Of a stretch of 64,000 bases of DNA, positions 19,863-30,302 are shown one piece after another. A model generated the notes under the pieces. The model was not told where the DNA came from. It ran no database searches and was given only the letters and a program-made list of their open reading frames with translations. The translations under genes and the position numbers were made by a program. Each line of letters starts with the position of its first letter. Position 1 is the stretch's first letter. Source of the stretch: Halieaceae bacterium (lineage in GTDB: Bacteria > Pseudomonadota > Gammaproteobacteria > Pseudomonadales > Halieaceae); NCBI GenBank assembly GCA_902520195.1, contig CABYND010000007.1, positions 1-64,000 on the forward strand, in the 5' to 3' direction.

Positions 19863-21478
19863 TGGCCATAACGCCCGCCGCGTTACAAGACGCGCTGACA
19901 CAGGCGGCTGAGGTGCTAAAGTCCCAGCGCATCGAGGGGCTATTCGATACATCGCCGGATCGCGCAAGCCGGTATCGCTGCGAAGCTGCAGGGCTGACCC
20001 TTGATTTTTCAAAGCATCAACTGGATGACGACGCCTGGCAGGCTCTGTTGACCTTGTCCAATACGCAGGCACTCCCTGCGGCCTTCGCCTCGCTGATCGG
20101 TGGCGAGATGATCAACACCTCGGAACACCGACCCGCACTACACACCTTGCTGCGCGGCACCGTAAGCGATCAACACCCGGAAAAGTCAGAAGCGGTAGAG
20201 GATACGCTCGCCCGGATGGCCGTGCTGGTCGACAGCGTCCACAGCGGCGAGACAACAGGCAGCTCGGGTCAACCTTTCGCGGATGTGGTCAATCTCGGTA
20301 TCGGCGGCTCCGATCTCGGTCCGCGGCTCGTTTGCGGGGCGCTCCAATCCGAGGCCACGCCGCTCAAGGCGCACTTCGTGGCCAACATCGATCCCGACGA
20401 TCTCGATAGCACTCTGGCATCACTGGACCCCGAGACAACGCTGTTTGTCATTTGCTCAAAGTCCTTTTCCACCGAGGAAACCCTCTCCAACGCGGAGCGC
20501 GCCATGCGCTGGCTGCAAGCCGGGGGTATTCAGGGGCCAGCCGTCGGGGCGCATCTCATCGCGGTGACCACCCAGGTTACAAAAGCCGGTGACTGGCACA
20601 TTCCGCCGGAGCGCTGCTTCCCGCTGTGGGATTGGGTCGGTGGCCGCTATTCGTTGTGGTCTGCCGTGGGCATCAGCATTGCGCTGGCGCTGGGCTGGCA
20701 GAGCTTCCAACGTCTGCTGGACGGCGCGCACTCACTCGACATGCATACCCACGCCGCGTCACCCGCTGACAATCTGCCCATGATCATGGCGCTGCTGGAG
20801 TTCTGGCAGACCCACTATCTCGGCGCCGACACCCACGTTGTCCTGCCCTACTCCCAACGGCTCGCTCACTTGCCGGACTTCCTGCAGCAGCTGACCATGG
20901 AAAGCAACGGCAAGCGTGTCTCTTCATCGGGAGAACCGCTTGCATACGACACTGCGCCGGTGCTGTGGGGCTCCGCAGGCACCATCGGACAGCACTCCTA
21001 CTATCAATTGCTACATCAGGGCACGCGGTCTTTCAGCGCCGACATCATCCTGCCACTGCGCTCGGGTGAGGGTGATCGCGATGCGCGTCGCGCCCTCGCC
21101 GCCCACGCCCTGGCCCAGAGCCGCGCGCTGATGGTTGGCCGTACTCTTGAGGAAGCACGCCAGCTGGGCGCGGAGCGCGGGTTTGATAAGTCAGCCTGTC
21201 GGCAATTTGAGCTGCCGGGCAATCACAGTCACTCGCTGGTCATGATGGACGCCATCACGCCGGAGTGTCTCGGCGCCCTGATCGCTGCCTACGAGCACAA
21301 GACCTATTTTCTGGCGGTGCTGATGGGAATCAATCCCTTTGACCAATGGGGTGTAGAGCTGGGCAAGATCATTGCGGGGCAGATGCAAAGTGTACTCAGT
21401 GGCACTGACAGTGAGTTCAAGATAGATCCCGCCACGCTCGCTGCCGCAAACGCCTGGCGCGCAGCTAACACGGACTGA
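19862..21478 (+). CDS. pgi: glucose-6-phosphate isomerase
   Basis: Interconverts glucose-6-phosphate and fructose-6-phosphate, cytosolic. 538 aa, a little shorter than E. coli Pgi (549). Conserved blocks: FADVVNLGIGGSDLGPRLV, FVICSKSFSTEETLSNA, WDWVGGRYSLWSAVG, PYSQRLAHLPDFLQQLTMESNGK with the catalytic Glu, GTRSFSADIILP and NPFDQWGVELGK at the C-terminus. Follows ispB with a one-base overlap and converges on manB with 4 bp between stops. Feeds fructose-6-phosphate toward the mannose nucleotide genes on the other strand. Confidence 0.97.
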   Translation: MAITPAALQDALTQAAEVLKSQRIEGLFDTSPDRASRYRCEAAGLTLDFSKHQLDDDAWQALLTLSNTQALPAAFASLIGGEMINTSEHRPALHTLLRGTVSDQHPEKSEAVEDTLARMAVLVDSVHSGETTGSSGQPFADVVNLGIGGSDLGPRLVCGALQSEATPLKAHFVANIDPDDLDSTLASLDPETTLFVICSKSFSTEETLSNAERAMRWLQAGGIQGPAVGAHLIAVTTQVTKAGDWHIPPERCFPLWDWVGGRYSLWSAVGISIALALGWQSFQRLLDGAHSLDMHTHAASPADNLPMIMALLEFWQTHYLGADTHVVLPYSQRLAHLPDFLQQLTMESNGKRVSSSGEPLAYDTAPVLWGSAGTIGQHSYYQLLHQGTRSFSADIILPLRSGEGDRDARRALAAHALAQSRALMVGRTLEEARQLGAERGFDKSACRQFELPGNHSHSLVMMDAITPECLGALIAAYEHKTYFLAVLMGINPFDQWGVELGKIIAGQMQSVLSGTDSEFKIDPATLAAANAWRAANTD

Positions 21479-21482
21479 ACGC

Positions 21483-22835
21483 TCAGCCGTCAATCAGCGC
21501 CAGCAATTCTTCGGTCTTCTCCGCCATAAGCGCCTGATCACCTCGGGATTCCACATTCAGCCGCACCACCGGTTCGGTGTTGGACATGCGCAAATTGAAA
21601 CGCCACGTTGCAAATTCGATGCCCAAGCCATCGAGCTTTTCCAAGGCCAGCGCGTCGGGTGCGTAATGCGCCTCCACCGCCTCCAGCAAGGCCGCGGGAT
21701 CAGCCACCTCGCGGTTGATCTCTCCGGAGCAGGGAAAAGCCGCCACTCTGGCCGCCACCAGTTCGCCCAGAGACTGACCTGTTCGGGACATCAGCCCGGC
21801 AATCAGGAGCCATGGAATCATGCCGCTGTCGCAGTAGGCGAACTCCCTGAAGTAATGGTGGGCCGACATCTCACCGCCGTAAACCGCATCGACCTCGCGC
21901 ATGCGCTCTTTGATGAAGGCATGCCCGGTCTTACTCAGCACCGGCTCGCCGCCCCCAATCCGGGCAATGTCCTGAGTGTTCCAAGTCAGGCGCGGGTCGT
22001 GAACGATCCTCTGCGGACCCAACTGCGACAAGAAGGCTTCGGCCAGCAGTCCCACTATGTAGTAACCCTCGATGAAATGGCCGGCGTTGTCGAAGAAGAA
22101 ACAGCGATCAAAATCGCCGTCCCAGGCAATGCCTAGATCCGCCTGCTCGGCGACCACGCGATCCGCTGTGGCAGCGCGGTTCTCTACCAGTAACGGATTA
22201 GGGACGCCATTGGGAAATTGCCCATCGGGTTCGTGCTGGACTTTGATAAATTCGAAGGGCAGATGCGGCTCCAGCGCATCCACCACCCGGCCCGCGCCGC
22301 CATTACCTGCCGTGCAGACAATTTTCAACGGCTTGAGCGCCGACACGTCGATATAGGACAGCAGATGCTTGACGTAGGCACGCTGGGTGTCCGCAGCCGC
22401 CAACGAGCCCCGCGTCTCCGCTCCGGTGAAGTCATTGGCCTCGGCGAGTGCCCGAATTTCCGCAAGGCCTGAGTCCCCCGAGATCGGCTTGGCGCCCTCA
22501 CGGACGAACTTCATGCCGTTGTAGTCTCTCGGGTTGTGGCTGGCGGTAACGACGATGCCGCCCCCGACACCAAGGTGCGCCGTCGCGAAGTAAATTTCTT
22601 CCGTGCCGCACAGGCCAATATCCTGCACCGAGACACCTTGCTCGCGGAGCCCTTCGATGAGCGCACCCTTGATCGACTCACTGGTCAGGCGGATGTCATG
22701 GCCCACCACGACCGTGCCCGGCTGAATGACCTCGGCGTAGGCTTTACCGATGCGACGGGCGATGTCCTCGTTAAGTTGGTCTGGGATCCGTCCCCGAACG
22801 TCGTAGGCCTTAAAACAGTCGAACACGTCTGTCAC
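21483..22835 (-). CDS. manB: phosphomannomutase / phosphoglucomutase
   Basis: Moves phosphate between C6 and C1 of mannose (or glucose). 450 aa, alpha-D-phosphohexomutase family. Catalytic phosphoserine S99 in [13 protein letters not shown], metal loop DGDFD (239-243), sugar-binding [10 protein letters not shown] near 320, and phosphate loop [15 protein letters not shown] near the end. GTG start overlaps the galU stop (GTGA). With manC it converts mannose-6-phosphate to GDP-mannose; with galU it could make UDP-glucose, so this one mutase may serve both branches. The symbol could equally be cpsG or algC. Confidence 0.93.
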   Translation of the reverse strand: MTDVFDCFKAYDVRGRIPDQLNEDIARRIGKAYAEVIQPGTVVVGHDIRLTSESIKGALIEGLREQGVSVQDIGLCGTEEIYFATAHLGVGGGIVVTASHNPRDYNGMKFVREGAKPISGDSGLAEIRALAEANDFTGAETRGSLAAADTQRAYVKHLLSYIDVSALKPLKIVCTAGNGGAGRVVDALEPHLPFEFIKVQHEPDGQFPNGVPNPLLVENRAATADRVVAEQADLGIAWDGDFDRCFFFDNAGHFIEGYYIVGLLAEAFLSQLGPQRIVHDPRLTWNTQDIARIGGGEPVLSKTGHAFIKERMREVDAVYGGEMSAHHYFREFAYCDSGMIPWLLIAGLMSRTGQSLGELVAARVAAFPCSGEINREVADPAALLEAVEAHYAPDALALEKLDGLGIEFATWRFNLRMSNTEPVVRLNVESRGDQALMAEKTEELLALIDG

Positions 22836-23665
22836 TCAGGCTGGCCGTAGTAGTGCTCAAAAACATACTGGGTGGCCTCGACAAAGCCCGGCACGCTTCC
22901 ACAGTCAAAGCGTAGCCCCTCGAACTGGTAGGCCAGCACGCGGCCTTCCCGAGCCTGCGCCTGCAGCGCATCGGTGAGTTGCACCTCCCCATTTTTGCCC
23001 GGTGGGGTGTTGCGAATGATGTCGAAAATATCCGGCGTCAGGATGTAGCGACCAATCACTGCCAGATTGGAGGGCGCCTCCTCTGGCGAGGGTTTTTCGA
23101 CCATCTCGCCGACACGGGTGAGCCCGTCTCTTTCCGCCGTGCCCGCCACAACGCCGTACTTATCGACCTCCTCCCCGGGCACCTCCTGCACCGCGACGAT
23201 GGAACACTGATGTTCCTCGTAAAGTGCCGCCATCTGCGCCAATACGCCCGGGCCCTCCCGGTTGAGGCAGAGATCATCGGACAGCACGACGCCAAAGGGC
23301 TGATCTCCGATCAGCGGTTCACCGGTCAAAATGGCGTGACCCAGGCCCAGCATTTCACGCTGGCGGACCATGGTGAAGATGCCGCGATCGATCACATCGC
23401 GAATGCCGGAAAGGTACTGCTCCTTGGAGGACCCGGCGATCTGGTGTTCCAGTTCGTAACTGATATCAAAGTGATCTGCGATCGCGCGCTTACCACGGCC
23501 CGTGACCAGCGCACAGTTCACCATGCCGGCCTCGATGGCCTCTTCGACTCCGTACTGAACCAAAGGTTTGTTCACAATTGGGAGCATTTCCTTGGGCATG
23601 CTCTTGGTCGCGGGCAGGAATCGAGTACCGTAGCCCGCAACGGGAAACAGGCATTTAGCAATCAT
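22832..23665 (-). CDS. galU: UTP--glucose-1-phosphate uridylyltransferase
   Basis: Makes UDP-glucose from glucose-1-phosphate and UTP. 277 aa. The N-terminal nucleotide loop [21 protein letters not shown] is typical, followed by [25 protein letters not shown] with the metal-binding Asp, and [10 protein letters not shown]. Both ends overlap neighbours by four bases (ATGA with manC, GTGA with manB), so the three genes are translationally coupled. UDP-glucose is also the co-substrate of GalT in the gal operon elsewhere in the window. Confidence 0.96.
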   Translation of the reverse strand: MIAKCLFPVAGYGTRFLPATKSMPKEMLPIVNKPLVQYGVEEAIEAGMVNCALVTGRGKRAIADHFDISYELEHQIAGSSKEQYLSGIRDVIDRGIFTMVRQREMLGLGHAILTGEPLIGDQPFGVVLSDDLCLNREGPGVLAQMAALYEEHQCSIVAVQEVPGEEVDKYGVVAGTAERDGLTRVGEMVEKPSPEEAPSNLAVIGRYILTPDIFDIIRNTPPGKNGEVQLTDALQAQAREGRVLAYQFEGLRFDCGSVPGFVEATQYVFEHYYGQPE

Positions 23666-25080
23666 GTCGGGGTCTCCTCTCTGCCGTACACATCGTCAAA
23701 CCGCACAATATCGTCCTCTTTTAGATACGAGCCGGACTGTACTTCGATCACTTCCAGTGGCACGGCACCGCGGTTTGCCAGACGATGCTTCATACCTATC
23801 GGAATATAGGTGGATTGATCAGGGCCCAGCGTCAATTGCTCCTCCCCCCGTGTGATCTCGGCTTCTCCGGACACCACGACCCAGTGCTCGGCGCGATGAT
23901 GATGCAGTTGCAGCGACAAGGTCTGACCGGGCTTGACCGTCAATCGCTTGACCTGAAACTGCTCGCCTATCACCAGCGATTCGTAGGATCCCCAGGGACG
24001 GAACACTTTCTGGTGACTGGCTGCCTCCGGCCGATTCGACGCACTCAGCGCTTCCACGACCTGTTTGACGTCCTGCACCCGGTGCCTGGCACCGACCATT
24101 ACCGCATCAGCCGTCTCGACCACCACCAGATCCTCGACACCCAGCGCAGTGACCAGGCGACTCTCACTGCGCACATAGTTATTGCGGGCATCGTGGATCA
24201 ACACATCGCCCTCGCAGACGTTGCCATCGTTATCTGGCGTACCAATCTCCCACAGCGCCCACCAGGCGCCCACGTCACTCCAACCGCAGTCGAGGGTGGC
24301 TACGCCCCCAGCATCGGTATGCTCCATCACCGCATAATCAATGCTGTCTGAGGGGCTCATCAGAAATACCTCAGCATTGGGGCGAATGAAATCAAGATCT
24401 CTCTCTGCTTTGGCCATGGCCTGCTCGCAGGCCGCGAGCATTGCCGGTTGATGCTGACCCAGGACCTCGAGATAACGATCGGCCCGAAACAGAAAGAGGC
24501 CGCTATTCCAATAATACGTGCCGTCGGCCACATAGCCCGCCGCGGTGGCCTGATCGGGCTTCTCGACGAATTCTGCGAGATGAAAAACGCCGTCGGCCAG
24601 CGCCTCACCACAGCGCACGTAGCCATAACCGGTCTCGGGGCGACTGGGGACGACACCAAAGGTCATCAATTTGCCGGCTTGTGCGGGTGCCGCAGCTCGC
24701 TCTACGGCTGCCCGAAACGCGGCCGGATCCGTCACGTGATGATCAGCGGGCAATACCAGCAGTAATGCCTCGGAGTGCCGTGATTGCGCCTGCAATGCCG
24801 CCAGCGCGATGGCGGGCGCGGTGTTGCGCCGGGCGGGTTCCAGAATAATCGTCGGGCTCTCGGCGGCCTCTCCCCGCAGCTGCTCGGCCACCATAAAGCG
24901 ATGCTCCGCATTACAGACCACGATCGCGGGCCCGCACTCCAGACCCTCCAGTCGTCGCTGGGTCTCCTGCAACATCGACCCCTCACCGCCCAGGGGCAGG
25001 AACTGCTTGGGTCGGCCGGCACGTGAGACGGGCCACAGGCGGCTACCGACGCCACCGGAGAGTAAAACGGGTATCAGCAT
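23662..25080 (-). CDS. manC: mannose-1-phosphate guanylyltransferase / mannose-6-phosphate isomerase
   Basis: Bifunctional type II enzyme making GDP-mannose. 472 aa: nucleotidyltransferase domain with LSGGVGSRLWPVSRAGRPKQFL (8-29) and FVEKPDQATA, then a left-handed beta-helix linker and a C-terminal cupin isomerase domain from about 360 (RPWGSYESLVIGEQFQVKRLTVKPG, LQLHHHRAEHWVVVSGEA with metal histidines). First gene of manC-galU-manB. No glycosyltransferases, polymerase or export genes follow, so the end product (exopolysaccharide, LPS or lipoprotein sugar) is unknown. The 240-bp gap to fabA holds no promoter I trust. Confidence 0.95.
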   Translation of the reverse strand: MLIPVLLSGGVGSRLWPVSRAGRPKQFLPLGGEGSMLQETQRRLEGLECGPAIVVCNAEHRFMVAEQLRGEAAESPTIILEPARRNTAPAIALAALQAQSRHSEALLLVLPADHHVTDPAAFRAAVERAAAPAQAGKLMTFGVVPSRPETGYGYVRCGEALADGVFHLAEFVEKPDQATAAGYVADGTYYWNSGLFLFRADRYLEVLGQHQPAMLAACEQAMAKAERDLDFIRPNAEVFLMSPSDSIDYAVMEHTDAGGVATLDCGWSDVGAWWALWEIGTPDNDGNVCEGDVLIHDARNNYVRSESRLVTALGVEDLVVVETADAVMVGARHRVQDVKQVVEALSASNRPEAASHQKVFRPWGSYESLVIGEQFQVKRLTVKPGQTLSLQLHHHRAEHWVVVSGEAEITRGEEQLTLGPDQSTYIPIGMKHRLANRGAVPLEVIEVQSGSYLKEDDIVRFDDVYGREETPT

Positions 25081-25320
25081 GGATATGGTGCAGGGTGGTA
25101 TTGAAGCGAGATGCTACTTGAAGCACCGTCTCCCGTCACCCCGAGCCATTCAGGCCACTGTTATAGCTGTAGCGTATTGCGATCGGGTGGCTGCGCCCTC
25201 ACTCAAGCTGGATCGGGCGAGGACCTTCCTCTACAATTACTCCGGTTCGACATATCTCTCGCGGCGACCAGCAACTCACGCATTCACCGTCGCCTCAGCC
25301 CGCACTGGAACCCCGACCGA

Positions 25321-25854
25321 ATGACCGACGCGACCCCTTTTGTTCCGCAGTCTCAGTACGACAAGGCCGAATTAGTGGCCTGCGGAATAGGCGAGCTGTT
25401 TGGCGCCGGCAATGCGCAGTTGCCCGTCGAAAACATGCTGATGGTGGACCGTATCAGCCACATCAGCTCTGAGGGGGGCGCAGCTGACAAAGGCGAGCTG
25501 ATCGCGGAGCTCGATATTCACCCTGACCTGTGGTTTTTTGCATGCCACTTCCCCGGCGACCCGGTCATGCCTGGTTGTCTGGGTCTGGACGCCATGTGGC
25601 AGCTTGTGGGGTTCTTCCTCGGCTGGCGGGGTAATCCGGGACGCGGTCGCGCACTGGGTTGCGGTGAGGTCAAGTTCTCCGGGCAGATCCTGCCGGATCA
25701 CAAGCAAGTGCGGTACCACATTCACATGAAGCGGGTGATCGAGCGCAAGCTGGTCATGGGCATCGCCGATGGTTCGGTCGCCGTGGACGGCAAGGTCATC
25801 TATACCGCCTCGGATCTGCGGGTCGGTCTGTTCCAGAGCACGGAGTCGATGTAA
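25321..25854 (+). CDS. fabA: 3-hydroxydecanoyl-ACP dehydratase/isomerase
   Basis: Dehydrates 3-hydroxydecanoyl-ACP and isomerises the product to cis-3-decenoyl-ACP, the branch point to unsaturated fatty acids. 177 aa from the ATG at 25321; the frame extends 70 codons upstream without family sequence. Active-site H76 lies in [11 protein letters not shown] and D90 in [12 protein letters not shown], as in E. coli. The stop overlaps the fabB ATG (TAATG). The intergenic region has a possible TACAAT -10 at 25232-25237 but no recognisable FabR or FadR site. Confidence 0.97.
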   Translation: MTDATPFVPQSQYDKAELVACGIGELFGAGNAQLPVENMLMVDRISHISSEGGAADKGELIAELDIHPDLWFFACHFPGDPVMPGCLGLDAMWQLVGFFLGWRGNPGRGRALGCGEVKFSGQILPDHKQVRYHIHMKRVIERKLVMGIADGSVAVDGKVIYTASDLRVGLFQSTESM

Positions 25855-27074
25855 TGACCGAACGGGTCGTCATCACCGGTCTTGGCGTGGTCTCCTGCCT
25901 GGGAAACGATGCGGTAGCGGTCAAGGACGCCTTATTAAACGGTCGCTCTGGTATCTCATTGCGGCAAGACCATGTCGATGCGGGCATGCGGTCACAGATT
26001 GCGGGCACGCCCGACATCGAACTCTCGGAGCATATCGACCGCAAGCAATGGCGATTCATGGGCGACGCGGCCGGATACGCCTACCTCAGCCTGCAGCAGG
26101 CAATTGCTCACGCCGGCTTGAGCGACGCAGAGGTCTCAAACCCCCGCACCGGGATCGTCGCCGGCTCCGGCGGCGCCTCATCAGCGAATCAGGTGGAGGC
26201 AGCCGATATTCTTCGCGACCGGGGTATCCGTCGCGTGGGGCCCTACAGGGTGACCCAGACCATGGGCAGTACAGTCTCAGCCTGTCTTGCAACACCGTTT
26301 CAGATCAAGGGCGTCAATTATTCGATCTCCTCCGCCTGTTCAACCAGCGCGCACTGTATTGGTCACGCGATGGAGCTCATTCAGTTGGGTAAGCAGGACG
26401 TGGTGTTTGCCGGCGGTGGCGAGGAGCTGCACTGGACCATGAGCGCTTTATTTGACGCGATGGGCGCGCTGTCGAGCCAATATAATGAGACGCCGGAGCG
26501 AGCATCCCGCGCATACGACGCCAACCGTGACGGCTTTGTCATTGCCGGCGGTGGCGGCATGCTGGTCGTGGAGTCGCTGACCCACGCGAAAGCGCGGGGG
26601 GCCAACATTCTCGCCGAATTGGTGGGCTACGGCGCCACCTCGGACGGTTACGACATGGTGGCTCCCTCGGGTGAAGGCGCCGTGCGCTGTATGCAACAGG
26701 CCATGCACGGGCTCGAAGGTCAGATCGATTACATCAATGCCCATGGCACCAGCACCCCGGCCGGAGACATTCAGGAGCTCAACGCGCTGCGGACCGTATT
26801 TGGCGAGCAGGCACCGGTGATTGGCTCGACCAAATCACTATCTGGCCACTCACTGGGCGCTGCGGGCGTGCAGGAAGCCATCTATTCTCTACTGATGATG
26901 CAGGACGATTTCATCGCGGCCTCAGCCAACATAGAAACTCTCGATGAAGGCGCTGAAGGCATGCCGATTGCTATGGCGCGCGTCGACAAGGCCGGACTGC
27001 AACAGGTGATGTCGAACAGCTTTGGATTCGGCGGTACCAACGCCACACTCATTTTCCGACGCTATACGGACTGA
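25854..27074 (+). CDS. fabB: 3-oxoacyl-ACP synthase I
   Basis: Condensing enzyme that elongates cis-3-decenoyl-ACP, partner of FabA. 406 aa. Catalytic C162 ([13 protein letters not shown]), H297 ([11 protein letters not shown]), K327 and H332 ([15 protein letters not shown]) make the Cys-His-His triad. Translationally coupled to fabA, as in Pseudomonas. Converges on moeA with 24 bp between the stops and no visible terminator. Confidence 0.97.
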   Translation: MTERVVITGLGVVSCLGNDAVAVKDALLNGRSGISLRQDHVDAGMRSQIAGTPDIELSEHIDRKQWRFMGDAAGYAYLSLQQAIAHAGLSDAEVSNPRTGIVAGSGGASSANQVEAADILRDRGIRRVGPYRVTQTMGSTVSACLATPFQIKGVNYSISSACSTSAHCIGHAMELIQLGKQDVVFAGGGEELHWTMSALFDAMGALSSQYNETPERASRAYDANRDGFVIAGGGGMLVVESLTHAKARGANILAELVGYGATSDGYDMVAPSGEGAVRCMQQAMHGLEGQIDYINAHGTSTPAGDIQELNALRTVFGEQAPVIGSTKSLSGHSLGAAGVQEAIYSLLMMQDDFIAASANIETLDEGAEGMPIAMARVDKAGLQQVMSNSFGFGGTNATLIFRRYTD

Positions 27075-27098
27075 CTCACCACGATGTGCCGCTTCGGC

Positions 27099-28292
27099 TC
27101 ACAGAGCCCACAGCGGCATCACCTCTACCCAATCTCCCTCAGCCACGGTGGTGCCCGGCGCAATGACGGCCAGACCGTCGGCCTCACTGAGGCTGGTCAT
27201 GACGCCAGAGCTCTGGCTGCCCGTCAGCGAAGCGCGCAGGGCCTCACCTGAACCCGTTAAACGAACGCGCAGGAACTCCTCTCGAGTGCCCGGACGCGTG
27301 ATGGAAAACGCCGCTCTCACAGGAAAGCGCTGCATTGGCGAAGGTTGCCCTCCCTGACGCTTGACCAGCCATGGCGTTGCCACCAGCGCAAAAGTGATAA
27401 ACGCCGATACCGGATTACCGGGCAGTCCGAAGATGGGCGTGCCTGCGACCTGACCAAATGCCAGCGGCTTGCCGGGCTTGATCGCCAGCTTCCAGAGATC
27501 CAGCGCCCCCCTCTGCTCAATCTGCGATTTGACGTGGTCCTCTTCACCCACCGAGACGCCACCGGCTGTGACGATGCAATCCGCTTCTGCGGCCGCCCGC
27601 TCTAGCGCTTCACCAATCTGATCGGGATCATCCGGGAGGTTGCCGCAGTCGATTACATTCATGCCGAGCACCCTGATCTGGGCGGCGAGGCTAAAGCGAT
27701 TGCTGTTGAAGATCTGACCGGGATCCAAATCACCGCTACCCGGCTCGCGGAGTTCGTCTCCGGTCGTCAGCACCGCGACGTTAAGAGGGCGGAAGACCGG
27801 GACCGCATAAAGCCCTGCCGATGCCAGCAGGCCAATATCCTGCGGCGTCAATCGATGTCCCGCCGCCACCAGTTCGTCCCCTGGTTGAATGTCGCTCCCT
27901 CGCCGACGGATATGCTGACCGGGCTGGGCAGCGGGCAAGGTGACCTGCCCTGCTCCTGCCTCAGCATCCTCCTGCAGTATGATGGCATCGGCCCCAGCGG
28001 GAATTTCCGCCCCTGTGAAAATCCTTGCCGCCGTGCCGGCCTCGAGGGGCACGGGTGCGTGGCCCGCAGGGACCCGCTGACTGATGGTGAGCGCGCCCGG
28101 TACATCCCGACTAGCCACAGCATAGCCATCCATGGCGCTGTTATCGGCTGGTGGCACCGAGAGGGTGGCGTCAATGGTTTCTGCACAGTACCGACTAGGC
28201 GCCGCCTCGAGGACGACCATTTCCCAGTCAGGTTTGATCTCAACGGTGGCGAGGATACGCTCCAGCGCCTCGGACAGAGGGGTCAGCGCCAT
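27099..28292 (-). CDS. moeA: molybdopterin molybdenumtransferase
   Basis: Inserts molybdate into adenylylated molybdopterin. 397 aa with SVPPADNSAMDGYAV (46-60) at the substrate site, GAEIPAGADAIILQED, VAVLTTGDEL, QIFNSNRFSL, and the MogA-like motif TAGGVSVGEEDHVK near 240. FGLPGNPVSAFITF follows. Starts 3 bp after the moaB stop. Other cofactor genes (moaA, moaC, moaD, moaE) are not in the window. Confidence 0.95.
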   Translation of the reverse strand: MALTPLSEALERILATVEIKPDWEMVVLEAAPSRYCAETIDATLSVPPADNSAMDGYAVASRDVPGALTISQRVPAGHAPVPLEAGTAARIFTGAEIPAGADAIILQEDAEAGAGQVTLPAAQPGQHIRRRGSDIQPGDELVAAGHRLTPQDIGLLASAGLYAVPVFRPLNVAVLTTGDELREPGSGDLDPGQIFNSNRFSLAAQIRVLGMNVIDCGNLPDDPDQIGEALERAAAEADCIVTAGGVSVGEEDHVKSQIEQRGALDLWKLAIKPGKPLAFGQVAGTPIFGLPGNPVSAFITFALVATPWLVKRQGGQPSPMQRFPVRAAFSITRPGTREEFLRVRLTGSGEALRASLTGSQSSGVMTSLSEADGLAVIAPGTTVAEGDWVEVMPLWAL

Positions 28293-28295
28293 GAT

Positions 28296-28793
28296 TCAGT
28301 GGCCCCGCAGTACCCCGACAAAATTGCAGGGCTTGTGTTGGCTGTCGAGCTGATCTCGCAAGACGCCCTCCCAGGCAGTGCGACAGGCGCCTGTGGACCC
28401 GGGTATGCAGAAAATCACGGTGCCGTTCGCCAGACCCGCGAGTGCGCGAGATTGCACCGTTGAGGAGCCTATTTCGGTGTGGCTGAGCGCGCGGAATACC
28501 TCACCAAAACCGTCAATCGTCTTGTCGAAAAGCGGCGCCAGCGCCTCGGGCGTCGAGTCCCGGCCAGAGAACCCGGTGCCACCCGTGGTCAGGATCACCT
28601 CGACCTCCGGGTCCGCAATCCACTGCGAAACAATGGCACGGAGCTGATAGACATCGTCAATCACAATCTGGCGATCTGCGATCTCATGGCCTGCCTCTCG
28701 CAGCGCCTCTTCGAGAAACGCGCCAGAAGTATCCGTCTCCTGCGTGCGGGTATCGCTTACGGTCAAAACCGCCACTTTCAACGCTGCACCCAC
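28296..28793 (-). CDS. moaB: molybdenum cofactor biosynthesis protein MoaB
   Basis: MogA/MoaB-fold protein that adenylylates molybdopterin before MoeA acts, or its E. coli-like paralogue. 165 aa from a GTG at 28791-28793, eight bases after GAGGGG; a TTG two codons earlier is possible. Motifs: LTVSDTRTQETDTSG, the nucleotide site LTTGGTGFSGRDSTPEAL, and PGSTGACRTAWEGVL. Length and the TPEALAPLFDK segment fit MoaB better than the longer MogA. Operon with moeA. Confidence 0.92.
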   Translation of the reverse strand: MGAALKVAVLTVSDTRTQETDTSGAFLEEALREAGHEIADRQIVIDDVYQLRAIVSQWIADPEVEVILTTGGTGFSGRDSTPEALAPLFDKTIDGFGEVFRALSHTEIGSSTVQSRALAGLANGTVIFCIPGSTGACRTAWEGVLRDQLDSQHKPCNFVGVLRGH

Positions 28794-28805
28794 CCTCAAT
28801 ACCCC

Positions 28806-29678
28806 TCAAGATTCCACATAGAGCTCAATGTAGCGTCGAACGGCGCGGGGAACAAATTCCCGCCAACTCAACTGCTGTATGCCGAACTGATGGCGAAGCT
28901 CCGCACAGTCCAGACTCAGGCTGGTGGGCGCTTCCGCTATTGCCTCAATCAGTTCCATCAGTTCACGGGCTTCCGTAAACGGCTGGTATTGAGAGGCATT
29001 GGCCAGCACGGTCTCCATAAACGAATACAGATTGACCTCACCGATGCCGCTGTAGTGATACAAACCGGACCGCGGCGCACCCGCCCCCATCTGATCGATA
29101 ATGCCATGCATCACCCGCGCCACCTCAGCAACATGAACCGGGCTACCCCTCACTTGCTCACTGACCTTGATGCGATCACCGCGGGCCAGCGCATCGAGTG
29201 CGCGCGCCAGGGGATTGGGCCGGCGGCCGCCAAACATGAGCCCAAGACGCAGGATGAAGACCTCTTCCAGCGTCGCTTTCAGAAGCTCTTCGACTTCGAT
29301 CAGGGTTTTGCCCACCGGATCCGGAGCGTCGGGCTGGTCACTCTCCCGATAAGGCCGGGTCAGCGTGCCGGAGAACACCCGCGCACTCGACAGATACAGG
29401 TAGCTCACGCCGTCTTTCGCCGCCAACTCCGCCAACCAGCGGGTGCGCTCAATATCGGGCTGGCCAACGGGGTCCACGCCGTCAATCTGGGTCGCCAGCC
29501 TCGCGTCGAGGATCAGATCAATGGGGTCGCGGCGAATCAGTTTCTTGACCTGCCTTTCGCGACGCCATCGCGTGGTATCCATGTCGACGCCCACAATCTC
29601 GTGGCGCATCAGAGGCGCGGCAAAAGAGCGCAAGGCGTAGCCCAACGGAGAGTCGAGGCCTAGAACCAGAATACGCAT
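28806..29678 (-). CDS. RmlD-like SDR protein (sugar-nucleotide reductase fold) with altered active site
   Basis: 290-aa extended short-chain dehydrogenase of the dTDP-4-dehydrorhamnose reductase type. The ATG at 29676-29678 gives MRILVLGLDSPLGYALRSF, a nucleotide-binding loop (7-13); the frame runs on upstream through ssb but without similarity. LSSARVFSGTLTRPY is the serine strand of RmlD. The following YGKTK-like segment reads DPVGKTLIE: the catalytic Tyr is Val and the Lys is Leu. It may therefore be a binding or regulatory protein, as human MAT2B is. Between moaB and ssb; no rhamnose genes in view. Function unknown. Confidence 0.75.
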   Translation of the reverse strand: MRILVLGLDSPLGYALRSFAAPLMRHEIVGVDMDTTRWRRERQVKKLIRRDPIDLILDARLATQIDGVDPVGQPDIERTRWLAELAAKDGVSYLYLSSARVFSGTLTRPYRESDQPDAPDPVGKTLIEVEELLKATLEEVFILRLGLMFGGRRPNPLARALDALARGDRIKVSEQVRGSPVHVAEVARVMHGIIDQMGAGAPRSGLYHYSGIGEVNLYSFMETVLANASQYQPFTEARELMELIEAIAEAPTSLSLDCAELRHQFGIQQLSWREFVPRAVRRYIELYVES

Positions 29679-29724
29679 GGTCAGTTCAGGGCGTGTGGGG
29701 CGCCGGTTGCACTGCGAGCGCCCG

Positions 29725-30180
29725 TTAGAAGGGAATGTCGTCTTCCGGGAAATCAATAGGTGCGGGATCTGCCGCGGCGCCAGCCGCAGGCGCACTCGTC
29801 GCAGGTGCGCTTTGGTAGCCACCCCCGTCAGACGCCATATTGCGACTGTCGAGCATCTGCATCTCCTGAGCAACGATCTCAGTTGTATAGCGGTCCTGCC
29901 CGGACTGGTCCTGCCACTTGCGGGTGCGCAGCGAGCCCTCTACGTAGATCTTTGAGCCTTTGCGCAGGTACTCCGCGGCGATTTCCGACAGCCGGTTGAA
30001 GAACACAATCCGGTGCCACTCGGTGCGCTCCTGCTGCTCGCCGGTATTCTTATCGCGCCAGCTTTCCGAGGTGGCGAGACTGATATTGGTCACGCCGCCA
30101 CCGGACGGCAGTACCCGGTGCTCCGGGTCATTGCCAAGATTCCCAACCAGAATAACTTTATTGATGCCGCGCGAGGCCAT
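29725..30180 (-). CDS. ssb: single-stranded DNA-binding protein
   Basis: Tetrameric OB-fold protein that coats single-stranded DNA in replication, recombination and repair. 151 aa: OB fold (about 1-110, [41 protein letters not shown]), a short Gly/Ala/Pro linker, and the acidic tip ending FPEDDIPF that recruits partner proteins. Near uvrA as in many gammaproteobacteria, but with an MFS gene between, as in Pseudomonas. Confidence 0.97.
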   Translation of the reverse strand: MASRGINKVILVGNLGNDPEHRVLPSGGGVTNISLATSESWRDKNTGEQQERTEWHRIVFFNRLSEIAAEYLRKGSKIYVEGSLRTRKWQDQSGQDRYTTEIVAQEMQMLDSRNMASDGGGYQSAPATSAPAAGAAADPAPIDFPEDDIPF

Positions 30181-30249
30181 ACGGTGCTCCCTTACTATTC
30201 CCCGGAGCGCGCGTTGCGATGCTCACGGGTCTGTGTGACTGACTTTAAG

Positions 30250-30258
30250 ACTATAGCA
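30250..30258 (-). promoter_or_regulatory. extended -10 promoter for ssb
   Basis: Minus strand TGCTATAGT, an extended -10 (TGnTATAGT), about 70 nt before the ssb ATG. No good -35 precedes it, which an extended -10 can tolerate. No LexA box (CTG-N10-CAG) is present in this 122-bp gap. Confidence 0.45.
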
Positions 30259-30302
30259 ATGGAGCCGTGCTGGGGGTACATCATTCTCCGACATTTGCGC
30301 CC

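Noticed and set aside
28479..29663. Long open frame (394 codons) on the plus strand opposite moaB and the RmlD-like gene
   Set aside because: No recognisable domain, rich in Arg/His/Gln as expected from the antisense of GC-rich genes, and fully covered by two real minus-strand genes.
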